From: a bacterium 0.1xD8-71
Lineage (GTDB): Bacteria > Bacillota > Clostridia > Lachnospirales > Lachnospiraceae
Assembly (NCBI GenBank): GCA_003612405.1
Contig: RAYR01000022.1
Location: forward strand, 19,710 to 83,709
Length of the DNA: 64,000 nt
Reading direction: 5' to 3'
Shown: positions 47,016 to 53,907 of the stretch, piece after piece
Position numbering within the stretch: the stretch's first letter is position 1
How the letters are laid out: each line of letters starts with the position of its first letter
The notes under the pieces: model-generated
Database searches by the model: none
Told to the model about the DNA's origin: nothing
The model's input: the letters and a program-made list of their open reading frames with translations, nothing else
Made by a program: the position numbers and the translations under genes

Positions 47016-48758
47016 ATGAAAAAAAGAGTAATTGCGCTTATGATGGCGGCTGCTATGGTCGTTGGCCTGACAGCGTGCGGTGGTTCCGATAATAATACGA
47101 CTACCACACCTGCCACAGAGTCCGGCGATACAGCGGGCGATGCTGCCACAGAGTCCGGCGATACAGCGGGCGATGCTGCCACAGGAGACAGCGCAGGTAC
47201 AGAAGCACCGGCAGCAACCACAGAGGGCGGCAAGGTTCTGTCTGTACAGATCGGCCCCAACCCTGAGACCATTGATCCGGCACTGAACAGTGCTGTTGAT
47301 GGCGGTAATATGATCTTACACACATTTGAGTGCCTTTTGACAGTAGCTGAGGATGGAAGCCTTGCTCCTGGTCAGGCGGAAAGCTGGGAGATTTCTGAGG
47401 ACGGTCTTACATGGACATTCCATTTAAGAGACGGTCTGAAGTGGTCTGACGGTTCTGCCCTTACAGCAAATGATTTTGTATACAGCTGGCGCCGTGTCTG
47501 CGATCCGATGGTAGCAGCACCTTATGCTGAGACTGTTCTTGGTATGGTAGACGGCTATGCGGATGCAATCGGCGGAAACCTGGAAGCACTTGGTGTGGAG
47601 GCTCCTGATGATTCCACTTTCGTGGTACATCTTTCTTCTCCCTGCTCTTACTTCGGTTCCCTGGCAGCATTTGCTACCTTGAGCCCTGTACAGCAGGCAA
47701 CTGTAGACGCTAACGGTGACGGTTGGGCAGTAGCAGCAGATACTTATATCTGTAATGGGCCCTTCTATATTTCCGAGTGGGTTCCCAGTTCTTATATCAT
47801 GTGCACCAAGAACCCTAATTACTGGAACGCGGATGCAGTGAAGCTTGATGCTATTAAGTTCAATCTGATTGAGGATCCCGCCGCTTCTTACAGTGCATAC
47901 CAGACTGGTGAAGTACTCTTTATCAAGGACGTTCCGACAGAGGAGATTCCTTCCCTGACAGGAAATCCGGAGTTCTATGTAGATCCGATCATCGGTACCT
48001 ACTATCTGAGTCTGAATACACAGAAAGAGCCTTTCACAGATGCGAAGGTTCGTAAGGCACTCAGCCTTGCAATCGACCGTGAGTATGTGGCTAACACATT
48101 GATGCAGGGTACTTATTCTCCTGCAAGCAACTTTATGGGTCCTGGCTGGATTGACACAGACGGTTCTCAGTTCATGGACAATGCAAACGGCGGCAAGCCT
48201 TATATTGATACAGCAAACCATGAGGCAAACGTAGAGGAAGCTAAGAAGCTTCTTGAGGAGGCTGGTTATCCTAATGGAGAAGGCTTCCCGACCATCACCT
48301 ACTCTACCAACGATGCAGGCTATCACAAAGTAGTGGCTGAGTATTTACAGCAGGCATGGGCTGAGCTTGGTATCAATCTCCAGGTAGATATCGTTGAGTG
48401 GGCAAGTTTCACACCTATGAGACGTAACGGTGATTATGAAGCATCCCGCAATGGCTGGGTAGGCGACTACAGCGATCCTTCCAATATGTTGGATCTGCTT
48501 TACTCCAGCAACGGTAACAATGACGGTAAGTTCAACAATGCAGAGTATGATGCAGCAATGGATATTTCCAGAACAACCCTGGATGCCGCAGAGCGTTCCG
48601 AGGCCCTTCATAAGGCAGAGGACATCCTGATGGCAGAGGGCGGATGTGTTCCGGTGGCTTATTATAATGACTTCTGGTTACAGAGCGATAAGATTACAGG
48701 AATGTGGCATTCCGCATATGGTTACTGGTACTTCATGTATGCTGATATTGCCGAATAA
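47016..48758 (+). CDS. oppA: Oligopeptide-binding lipoprotein OppA
   Basis: A 580-residue family 5 solute-binding protein. Lipoprotein signal MKKRVIALMMAAAMVVGLTAC with lipidated Cys at residue 21, then a flexible Thr/Ala/Gly/Asp linker holding two 11-residue tandem copies of ATESGDTAGDA, coded by two identical 33-base units (47112-47177). The ligand-binding body (from about residue 70) has TIDPALNSAVDGGNMILHTFE and YYLSLNTQKEPFTDAKVRKALSLAIDR. It is placed last in the operon and codon use is visibly more biased towards common codons (AAC, CTT, GAG), as expected for abundant proteins. Confidence 0.95.
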   Translation: MKKRVIALMMAAAMVVGLTACGGSDNNTTTTPATESGDTAGDAATESGDTAGDAATGDSAGTEAPAATTEGGKVLSVQIGPNPETIDPALNSAVDGGNMILHTFECLLTVAEDGSLAPGQAESWEISEDGLTWTFHLRDGLKWSDGSALTANDFVYSWRRVCDPMVAAPYAETVLGMVDGYADAIGGNLEALGVEAPDDSTFVVHLSSPCSYFGSLAAFATLSPVQQATVDANGDGWAVAADTYICNGPFYISEWVPSSYIMCTKNPNYWNADAVKLDAIKFNLIEDPAASYSAYQTGEVLFIKDVPTEEIPSLTGNPEFYVDPIIGTYYLSLNTQKEPFTDAKVRKALSLAIDREYVANTLMQGTYSPASNFMGPGWIDTDGSQFMDNANGGKPYIDTANHEANVEEAKKLLEEAGYPNGEGFPTITYSTNDAGYHKVVAEYLQQAWAELGINLQVDIVEWASFTPMRRNGDYEASRNGWVGDYSDPSNMLDLLYSSNGNNDGKFNNAEYDAAMDISRTTLDAAERSEALHKAEDILMAEGGCVPVAYYNDFWLQSDKITGMWHSAYGYWYFMYADIAE

Positions 48759-48841
48759 GTGTACAAGAAGTTGCTTTGCAACTTCCTTTCACCTGAGAGA
48801 ATACCTGGAAAGCGGTATTCTCTGAGTATTTGATAATGATA

Positions 48842-48868
48842 GGGCGTGGCGTAGGCCGCGCCCTGTTT
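48842..48868 (+). terminator. Terminator of the opp operon
   Basis: GGGCGTGGC, loop GTA, GGCCGCGCCC, then TGTTTTA. Two further hairpins lie before it (48767-48785, GAAGTTGC-TTT-GCAACTTC; 48796-48823, AGAGAATACC / GGTATTCTCT), which may protect the abundant oppA mRNA from decay. Confidence 0.75.
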
Positions 48869-48895
48869 TATGGTATAGGAAATTGCTCCGGATTT

Positions 48896-48942
48896 ACGAG
48901 GCTGCGAAGCAGATCTCGCAATCGTGCTCTGCTCGATTTTTT
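48896..48942 (+). promoter_or_regulatory. Hairpin leader with T-run before the Cys-rich protein gene
   Basis: GAGGCTGC-GAA-GCAGATCTC (48898-48917) is the third member of the GAA-loop hairpin family seen in the aspS leader. It is followed by AATCG..CGATT and TTTTTT (to about 48940), fifteen or so bases before the ATG. The T-run makes it look like an attenuator, but no known ligand-binding pattern is seen. Confidence 0.4.
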
Positions 48943-48956
48943 ATATGAGGTTATTT

Positions 48957-49205
48957 ATGAGACAAAACAGCGCCAGATATTTCTGCAACAAAGAATGTGA
49001 ATATTATCCCTGCCATCCGGTGGGGGAAGAAGAGGAGTTTAACTGCCTGTTCTGCTATTGCCCGCTCTATGCGCTTGGAGATAAATGCGGCGGCAATTTC
49101 CGGTATACTGAAAAGGGAATCAAGGACTGTTCGGGATGTATGGTTCCGCATGGCAGGGGCGGTTATGAGCATGTGATAAAAAGAATACGGAACTGGCAAA
49201 CTTAA
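48957..49205 (+). CDS. Cysteine-rich small domain protein
   Basis: An 82-residue protein with nine cysteines in the family pattern CNKECEYYPCHP, FNCLFCYCPLYALGDKCGGNF, KDCSGCMVPHG. I recall this as the Cys-rich small domain (PF04071), probably metal-binding, sometimes fused to cobalamin or metal-handling proteins. Start at 48957 is set by TGAGGTT eight bases upstream. It stands alone here and shows nothing that links it to the genes on either side. Confidence 0.85.
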   Translation: MRQNSARYFCNKECEYYPCHPVGEEEEFNCLFCYCPLYALGDKCGGNFRYTEKGIKDCSGCMVPHGRGGYEHVIKRIRNWQT

Positions 49206-49227
49206 TTTGCGAATCAGATTTACTTTA

Positions 49228-49286
49228 TTGACGAAGTCATTCTATTATGATAGAATGTGAATATAGATATTCTATCGTAATAGAAT
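49228..49286 (+). promoter_or_regulatory. Promoter with two BlaI-type operators
   Basis: TTGACG (49228-49233), 17 bases, TAGAAT (49251-49256). Two perfect dyads, ATTCTAT-TATG-ATAGAAT (49239-49256) and ATTCTAT-CGTA-ATAGAAT (49269-49286), overlap the -10 and the start region, centred 30 bases apart (about three helical turns). This is what a pair of BlaI/MecI dimers would bind to repress the operon. Confidence 0.85.
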
Positions 49287-49303
49287 AGAAATGGAACTAT
49301 ACT

Positions 49304-49660
49304 ATGGAAAAGAAACTATATGACAGCGAATTGAAGGTTATGGAGATTCTTTGGAGACAAGGAGAAGTTAAGGCAAAGAATATTGCAGACATACTTAATC
49401 AGCAGATCGGCTGGAGTAAAACAACAACCTATACAGTGATAAAAAAATGTATAGATAAAGGAGCGATTGAACGAAGAGAGCCGGATTTTATGTGTCATGT
49501 ACTCATTTCCAAAGAGGAAGCACAGAAATATGAAACGGATGAGCTGATTGAAAAGATGTATGACGGACATCCGGACAGGCTGGTTGCGGCATTGATCGGG
49601 GATAAGAGGCTGGATAAGGCCGGGATTCAGCGGTTAAAGGAACTGATAGAGAACTCGTAG
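49304..49660 (+). CDS. BlaI/MecI-family repressor
   Basis: A 118-residue winged-helix protein: MEKKLYDSELKVMEILWRQG, then QIGWSKTTTYTVIKKCIDKGAIERRE (recognition helix and wing), and a C-terminal dimerisation part. It should bind the two dyads just upstream and be cut by the M56-type protease encoded 10 bases downstream. No beta-lactamase or PBP gene lies next to it, so the regulated target may be the operon itself or distant. Confidence 0.92.
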   Translation: MEKKLYDSELKVMEILWRQGEVKAKNIADILNQQIGWSKTTTYTVIKKCIDKGAIERREPDFMCHVLISKEEAQKYETDELIEKMYDGHPDRLVAALIGDKRLDKAGIQRLKELIENS

Positions 49661-49670
49661 GAGAAGATTC

Positions 49671-50777
49671 GTGGAATGGATTTTACATAGGAATATCATG
49701 GCCGGTATGGTCATTCTTTGTATTGTGACAGCCAGAAAAATATTTATATATCGGATTCCGGGAAGAATCTGGTTACTTTTGTGGAAGATTCTTATGGTTC
49801 AGCTATTATGTCCCTTTACAATCGCACTGCGGTTACAAAACGCGGATGTCAGCAGAAAGGTCGCAGGGCTTCTGCGGTTTCAGGAAAAAATAAAATTATC
49901 AGGTAATGAGATGCCGCCGCTGTTTGCGGGCAGAATCATGAAAATAATCTGGCTGTTGGGAGTAATTGTAATTGCAGGTATTTTTATCAGTTCCCATTTG
50001 ACCAAAAGAATCGTATATTGCACGGCGATACCTGTTAAAGAAAATTATTTTGAGGAATGGAGGAAATCACATGCCTTAAAAAGAACGGTAGAGATTAAGG
50101 AATCTGACAGAATCGCTGTGCCGTTGACCTATGGCGTTATAAGACCGGTTATTTTACTTCCGGCACATGCAGATATAAGAGAAAGAAATCTTGCGTTTGT
50201 ATTAGAACATGAGTTTATCCATATAAGATGTCTGGATGTTCTGTTAAAATGGATTTTGGCTATCATCTGTTCAATTTACTGGTACAATCCCCTGATATGG
50301 GTAATGTATAATCTGGTAAATCGTGATATGGAACTGTCCTGCGACGAAGTACTATTAAAGAATCACACGCCTGAATACAGGAAAGAGTATTTACAGGTTT
50401 TAATAGATCTGGAGGAGAAGAGGGTGCAGAGAGATCTTCTATGCAGTTCTTTCTGCAAATATCCAATGGAGGAAAGGATAAGAGTGATGGTTATGACAGA
50501 AAGACACAGATTTGCCAATGTTTTATTATCCCTGTCCATTGTCTGTTTGATTACGATTCTGAGCATTGGAATCACGGCAAGGGTACAGAGAACGGATTTG
50601 CAGGATGAAAGCGCGACGGTTGTAATAAGCTGTGGTGAAGAGGCAGGAGAGGTTCCTTATATCATAGGTTATGATGAGAAAAAGGCCGGGGAAATTCTTG
50701 GGGAGCAGGGATTTGCATTGACAATATCCCAGGCAATTATAAAGAGGGCTTGCATTTCCTGCTGGAAAGTAGTATGA
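49671..50777 (+). CDS. BlaR1/MecR1-like M56 sensor protease with a short PASTA-like end
   Basis: A 368-residue membrane protein starting at GTG behind AGGAGAAG. Three or four N-terminal spans, then the gluzincin motif LEHEFIHIRCLDVLL (HExxH near residue 183) with the third ligand Glu in RDMELSCDEVLL. After the last span (about 285-305) there is only some 60 residues outside, with VPYIIGYDEKKAGEILGEQG resembling the first half of a PASTA domain. The penicillin-binding sensor domain of true BlaR1 (about 250 residues) is absent. The end ISQAIIKRACISCWKVV is not PASTA-like; a frameshift near 50730 is possible. Confidence 0.8.
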   Translation: MEWILHRNIMAGMVILCIVTARKIFIYRIPGRIWLLLWKILMVQLLCPFTIALRLQNADVSRKVAGLLRFQEKIKLSGNEMPPLFAGRIMKIIWLLGVIVIAGIFISSHLTKRIVYCTAIPVKENYFEEWRKSHALKRTVEIKESDRIAVPLTYGVIRPVILLPAHADIRERNLAFVLEHEFIHIRCLDVLLKWILAIICSIYWYNPLIWVMYNLVNRDMELSCDEVLLKNHTPEYRKEYLQVLIDLEEKRVQRDLLCSSFCKYPMEERIRVMVMTERHRFANVLLSLSIVCLITILSIGITARVQRTDLQDESATVVISCGEEAGEVPYIIGYDEKKAGEILGEQGFALTISQAIIKRACISCWKVV

Positions 50778-50805
50778 TAATCCACGTAAACAAAATAAGA
50801 AAAAA

Positions 50806-50945
50806 GTTCTTCGGGGCAGGGTGCAATTCCCTACCGGCGGTATAGTCCGCGACCCGTTATTGCAAAGCGTTTACCCGCGTGATGCGCTGACGGCTGATTT
50901 GGTGAGATTCCAAAACCGACAGTATAGTCTGGATGAGAGAAGACA
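50806..50945 (+). promoter_or_regulatory. FMN riboswitch aptamer (RFN element)
   Basis: The conserved RFN strands are all visible: TTCTTCGGGGCAGGGTG at the start, CCTACCGGCGGTATAGTCCGC, GCTGATTTGGTGAGATTCC, ACCGACAGTATAGTCTGG and ATGAGAGAAGA to close P1. FMN binding lowers expression of ribU downstream through the terminator at 51026. The aptamer begins 28 bases after the M56 gene. Confidence 0.97.
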
Positions 50946-51025
50946 AAAGATATGACGTATAGGTCATATCTATCAGGCAGGTGCCTGTGCCGTTGCTGTG
51001 GTGCGGGACGGATGTTATGAGTGAG

Positions 51026-51057
51026 ACCCCGGAATGATATGTTTCGGGGATTTTTTA
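51026..51057 (+). terminator. Riboswitch expression-platform terminator
   Basis: CCCCGGAA (51027-51034), loop TGATATG, TTTCGGGG (51042-51049), then ATTTTTT. It lies between the FMN aptamer and ribU and is the likely off-switch. Confidence 0.88.
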
Positions 51058-51129
51058 TGTGCCTGCCGGAGGAAGAACTTTTTCCTGGAATGTAAGGAGT
51101 GAAAGACTCCGGAAAGAGAGGAAAAGAAA

Positions 51130-51900
51130 ATGGGTAATGGTTTATTAGAGAGTATTGCGGATAATGTGGTCTTTGTGCTGGTCTGTGCAGGCATTGCGGC
51201 GGCGTTGTTTCTCATTGCTTATATGGCGGAGAAATATGCACAGAAACGTGCGGGTATCACGGAACGGATTCTGACCACCAGAAAGATTACGATGATCGGG
51301 CTTTTCTCAGCACTGGCGGTGATATTACATATTCTGGATTTCCCGATCCTGTTCCTGGCACCTGGCTTTTATAAGTTGGATTTCAGTGAGATACCGGCCC
51401 TGGTGGGTACTTTCGCTTTCGGCCCTGTGGCGGGTGTGATGATTGAATTTTGCAAGATTTTATTAAAGCTTATCATCAAAGGCACCAGCACAGCATTTGT
51501 GGGAGATCTGGCAAACTTTGTGATCGGTTGCAGTCTGGTACTGCCGGCTTCCATCATCTATATGCTGAAAAAGACCAAGAAGATGGCCTTTGTATCTTGT
51601 CTGACAGGTTCCTTGATCATGACTGTGTTTGGTACGGCTTTCAATGCAGTCTATCTGCTTCCGGCTTTTTCCAATCTCTTTGGGATGCCGATGGAAGCGA
51701 TTATTGCGGCAGGTGCAGAGATTAACGGCAATATTCATAATGTGACCAGTTTTGTTGTCTTTGCGGTGGCGCCTATCAACATTATCAAAAGCGCGGCGGC
51801 TTCCGGGGTTACACTTTTGATTTACAAACCCTTGAGTCCTATTCTTAAAAATGCTGCTCCGGCGGTGGGCAGACAGCGTGTGGAGAAGGAAATATTATGA
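51130..51900 (+). CDS. ribU: Riboflavin ECF transporter S component
   Basis: A 256-residue membrane protein that binds riboflavin and works with a shared EcfAA'T energy module coded elsewhere. The RibU-like pattern includes LFSALAVILHILDFPILF, then YKLDFSEIPALVGTFAFGPVAGVMIEFCKILLKLIIKGTSTAFVGDLANFVIG (read as separate segments). It has an extra N-terminal span compared with the shortest members. FMN riboswitch control confirms the substrate. Its stop overlaps the next start as ATGA. Confidence 0.95.
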   Translation: MGNGLLESIADNVVFVLVCAGIAAALFLIAYMAEKYAQKRAGITERILTTRKITMIGLFSALAVILHILDFPILFLAPGFYKLDFSEIPALVGTFAFGPVAGVMIEFCKILLKLIIKGTSTAFVGDLANFVIGCSLVLPASIIYMLKKTKKMAFVSCLTGSLIMTVFGTAFNAVYLLPAFSNLFGMPMEAIIAAGAEINGNIHNVTSFVVFAVAPINIIKSAAASGVTLLIYKPLSPILKNAAPAVGRQRVEKEIL

Positions 51901-52676
51901 CGCATGAAGAAAAGAGGATATATCTGATCCGGGAACTATTATCGGAACAGCCACAATACAGGAACATGGAGATTCCGGGGGAAACAGAGGAACAGAAACG
52001 TCTCCTGAGAAGTCTTATGAATATCCGTGCGCCTCGTCCGATCGGGCAGGAGTTTCTTGCCATACAGGATGCCTACCTTAAGGAGGAGGTGCAGGAAAAG
52101 GGAATTACGGACAGTGATATGCTGCCGGTTTCACCTGACGATGAGAGGCTGGTTCTCTGGCGTGGTGATATTACCACGCTGAAGATAGATGCGATCGTCA
52201 ATGCCGCCAACAGCGCCCTGCGGGGATGTTTTGTACCCTGTCATGGCTGTGTGGATAATGTCATCCACAGTGTCAGCGGGATACAGCTTCGTCTGGCCTG
52301 TGATGAACTGATGGTGAAACAGGGGTATGATGAGCCCACAGGGCGGGCCAAGATTACACCGGCCTTCAATCTTCCATCCAGATATGTGCTCCATACGGTA
52401 GGCCCGATCGTATCTTATCAGCTCACGAAGGAACATTGCAGACAGCTTTCGGACTGTTACCGTTCCTGCCTGAGACTGGCTTCGGAAAACGGCTTAAGGA
52501 GCATTGCGTTCTGTTGTATCTCCACGGGGGAATTTCATTTTCCCCGGGAAGAAGCGGCTCAGATTGCAGTGAGGACAGTGAAAGATTACTTACAGGAAGA
52601 TGAGCAGATTACCAGAGTGGTGTTCAATGTCTTTCAGCAGGAAGACTATGAGATTTATAAGGGGATCTTGGGGTAG
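51897..52676 (+). CDS. Zinc-dependent macrodomain protein-ADP-ribose hydrolase
   Basis: A 259-residue protein with a helical N-terminal part (1-80) and a macrodomain. LVLWRGDITTLKIDAIVNAANSALRG is the ADP-ribose site; the insert GCFVPCHGCVDNVIHSVSG carries Cys and His that bind zinc in the Zn-macro class, which removes ADP-ribose from proteins. In other Gram-positives this class goes with SirTM and lipoyl carrier genes; none of these is here. It overlaps ribU by four bases, an unusual partner. Confidence 0.9.
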   Translation: MTHEEKRIYLIRELLSEQPQYRNMEIPGETEEQKRLLRSLMNIRAPRPIGQEFLAIQDAYLKEEVQEKGITDSDMLPVSPDDERLVLWRGDITTLKIDAIVNAANSALRGCFVPCHGCVDNVIHSVSGIQLRLACDELMVKQGYDEPTGRAKITPAFNLPSRYVLHTVGPIVSYQLTKEHCRQLSDCYRSCLRLASENGLRSIAFCCISTGEFHFPREEAAQIAVRTVKDYLQEDEQITRVVFNVFQQEDYEIYKGILG

Positions 52677-52693
52677 AACAAAGCGTAAAATAT

Positions 52694-52727
52694 AAAGCGG
52701 TGCAGGTTGTTACCTGGCCGCTTTTAA
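52694..52727 (+). terminator. Terminator of ribU-macrodomain operon
   Basis: AAAGCGGTGCAGG pairs with CCTGGCCGCTTTT around TTGTTA, with a short T-run. One internal mismatch. Confidence 0.75.
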
Positions 52728-52846
52728 TTGTGCAAAAGTATCAAAACGGTGCCATTGTATGCGGCTTTTTATATTTAGGAGATGGTAATGAAATGCTACT
52801 TTTTTGTCGCAAAGTAGTATTGGCACGCCTGTGATTTTATAGTAGC

Positions 52847-52906
52847 ATAAATCTTACAGATTTGTTAGAATTGTTTTTTTATCTGAAAGATTGTTGTAAG
52901 ATTTAT
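52847..52906. promoter_or_regulatory. Long inverted repeat upstream of the MacAB-type operon
   Basis: Perfect 12-base arms ATAAATCTTACA and TGTAAGATTTAT, 36 bases apart, extended by GCAT on the left and ATGC on the right with a small offset. The loop contains TTTTTTT. It could be two operator half-sites or an RNA hairpin; no regulator gene is adjacent. Confidence 0.5.
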
Positions 52907-53069
52907 ATGCGATAATGATATCAGTAAAATTTAAGATTCCTTTAAGGAATTATAGTGAATCTCTTAAGAAAAGACTGGTATGATGGAACAGGCTTGAGAG
53001 GTGTGGCATTTTTCATGCCCGGAGCATAAAAAGAATGAAGACAATAGACATTCTGTTTCGTTTACTATA

Positions 53070-53176
53070 GTGAAATCTCCCGCAGTAAGCTGTGGGGTAT
53101 CGTAGCTTGTAGGGAGATTTCACCCTCGCGGCAGTCGCCAAGGTCATGCAAGCATGACTTTGTCTCGTTGCTCGCG
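53070..53176. repeat. Tandem hairpin leader before the ABC ATPase gene
   Basis: First stem 53070-53123 with inner AAGCT/AGCTT pairs; second stem from about CCTCGCGGCA (53124) to TGCTCGCGG (53176) with the strong inner pairs AAGGTCATGC/GCATGACTTT. The second structure has no T-run and ends 30 bases before the start codon. It resembles in layout, not sequence, elements A and B. Confidence 0.55.
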
Positions 53177-53205
53177 GAAATAAATGTGCTAAGGAGGGGA
53201 GTAGC

Positions 53206-53907
53206 ATGGATACGTTAGTGGAAATCCGGGATATCTGCAAGGTATACAATCCCGGGGAGAATGAGGTGAAGGCGCTCGATCATGTGAGCCTGACAATCCG
53301 GGAAGGTGAGTTTGTGGCGATCATCGGGCACTCCGGTTCGGGCAAATCCACGCTGATGAACATGCTGGGATGTCTTGATGTACCGACCAGCGGAAGCTAT
53401 TACCTGCATGGACATGATGTGGGGAGTATGACGGATGACGAGCTTTCGGACATCCGTAATCAGGAGATCGGGTTTGTGTTCCAGGGATTTAATCTGATCC
53501 CGAGCCTGACGGCTCTTGAGAATGTGGAACTGCCGTTGATCTACCGGGGTGTAGGGAAGCGGGAGCGGATGGAGCTGTCGGAGGCGGCGCTTGATAAGGT
53601 TGGCCTGGAGAAGCGTAAGACCCACAAGCCATCGGAAATGTCCGGAGGACAACAGCAGAGGGTGGCCATTGCCAGAGCGATAGCCCAGGCGCCGCCGATT
53701 ATCCTGGCGGATGAGCCTACGGGCAATCTGGATTCCAATTCCACCAGAGAGATCATGGATATTTTAAAGGCCCTTCACGAGGAGGGCAGGACGGTTATTT
53801 TGATCACTCACGATGATGAGATTGCAGCAAAGGCCAGACGGGTGATCAAGATCATGGACGGAAGAATTGAGGAGGATTATGAAAATGTCACAGATATCGG
53901 AGAATAA
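53206..53907 (+). CDS. MacB-type ABC export ATPase
   Basis: A 233-residue ATPase of the LolD/MacB/FtsE group: Walker [10 protein letters not shown], the Q-loop [25 protein letters not shown], signature [15 protein letters not shown], Walker [13 protein letters not shown] and the His switch ITHDDEIA. It energises the FtsX-type permease at 55538. The upstream gene end overlaps the adaptor gene by 23 bases. Such three-part systems in Firmicutes export peptides or give peptide resistance; the substrate here is unknown. Confidence 0.95.
   Translation: MDTLVEIRDICKVYNPGENEVKALDHVSLTIREGEFVAIIGHSGSGKSTLMNMLGCLDVPTSGSYYLHGHDVGSMTDDELSDIRNQEIGFVFQGFNLIPSLTALENVELPLIYRGVGKRERMELSEAALDKVGLEKRKTHKPSEMSGGQQQRVAIARAIAQAPPIILADEPTGNLDSNSTREIMDILKALHEEGRTVILITHDDEIAAKARRVIKIMDGRIEEDYENVTDIGE

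Larger units (their letters stand above)
52677..53205. other. 529-base intergenic region with terminator, long dyad and double hairpin
   Basis: No gene is visible. In order: a terminator for the macrodomain gene (52694-52727); a perfect 12-base inverted repeat ATAAATCTTACA (52847-52858) / TGTAAGATTTAT (52895-52906); a possible -10 TATGAT at 52979; then a hairpin with perfect 12-base arms GTGAAATCTCCC (53070-53081) / GGGAGATTTCAC (53112-53123), and a second one around CAAG with stem AAGGTCATG/CATGACTTT (53140-53162). Confidence 0.7.

Noticed and set aside
50730..50850. Definite frameshift in the M56 protease gene
   Set aside because: The alternative frame does not complete a good PASTA domain, so I list it only as a possibility.
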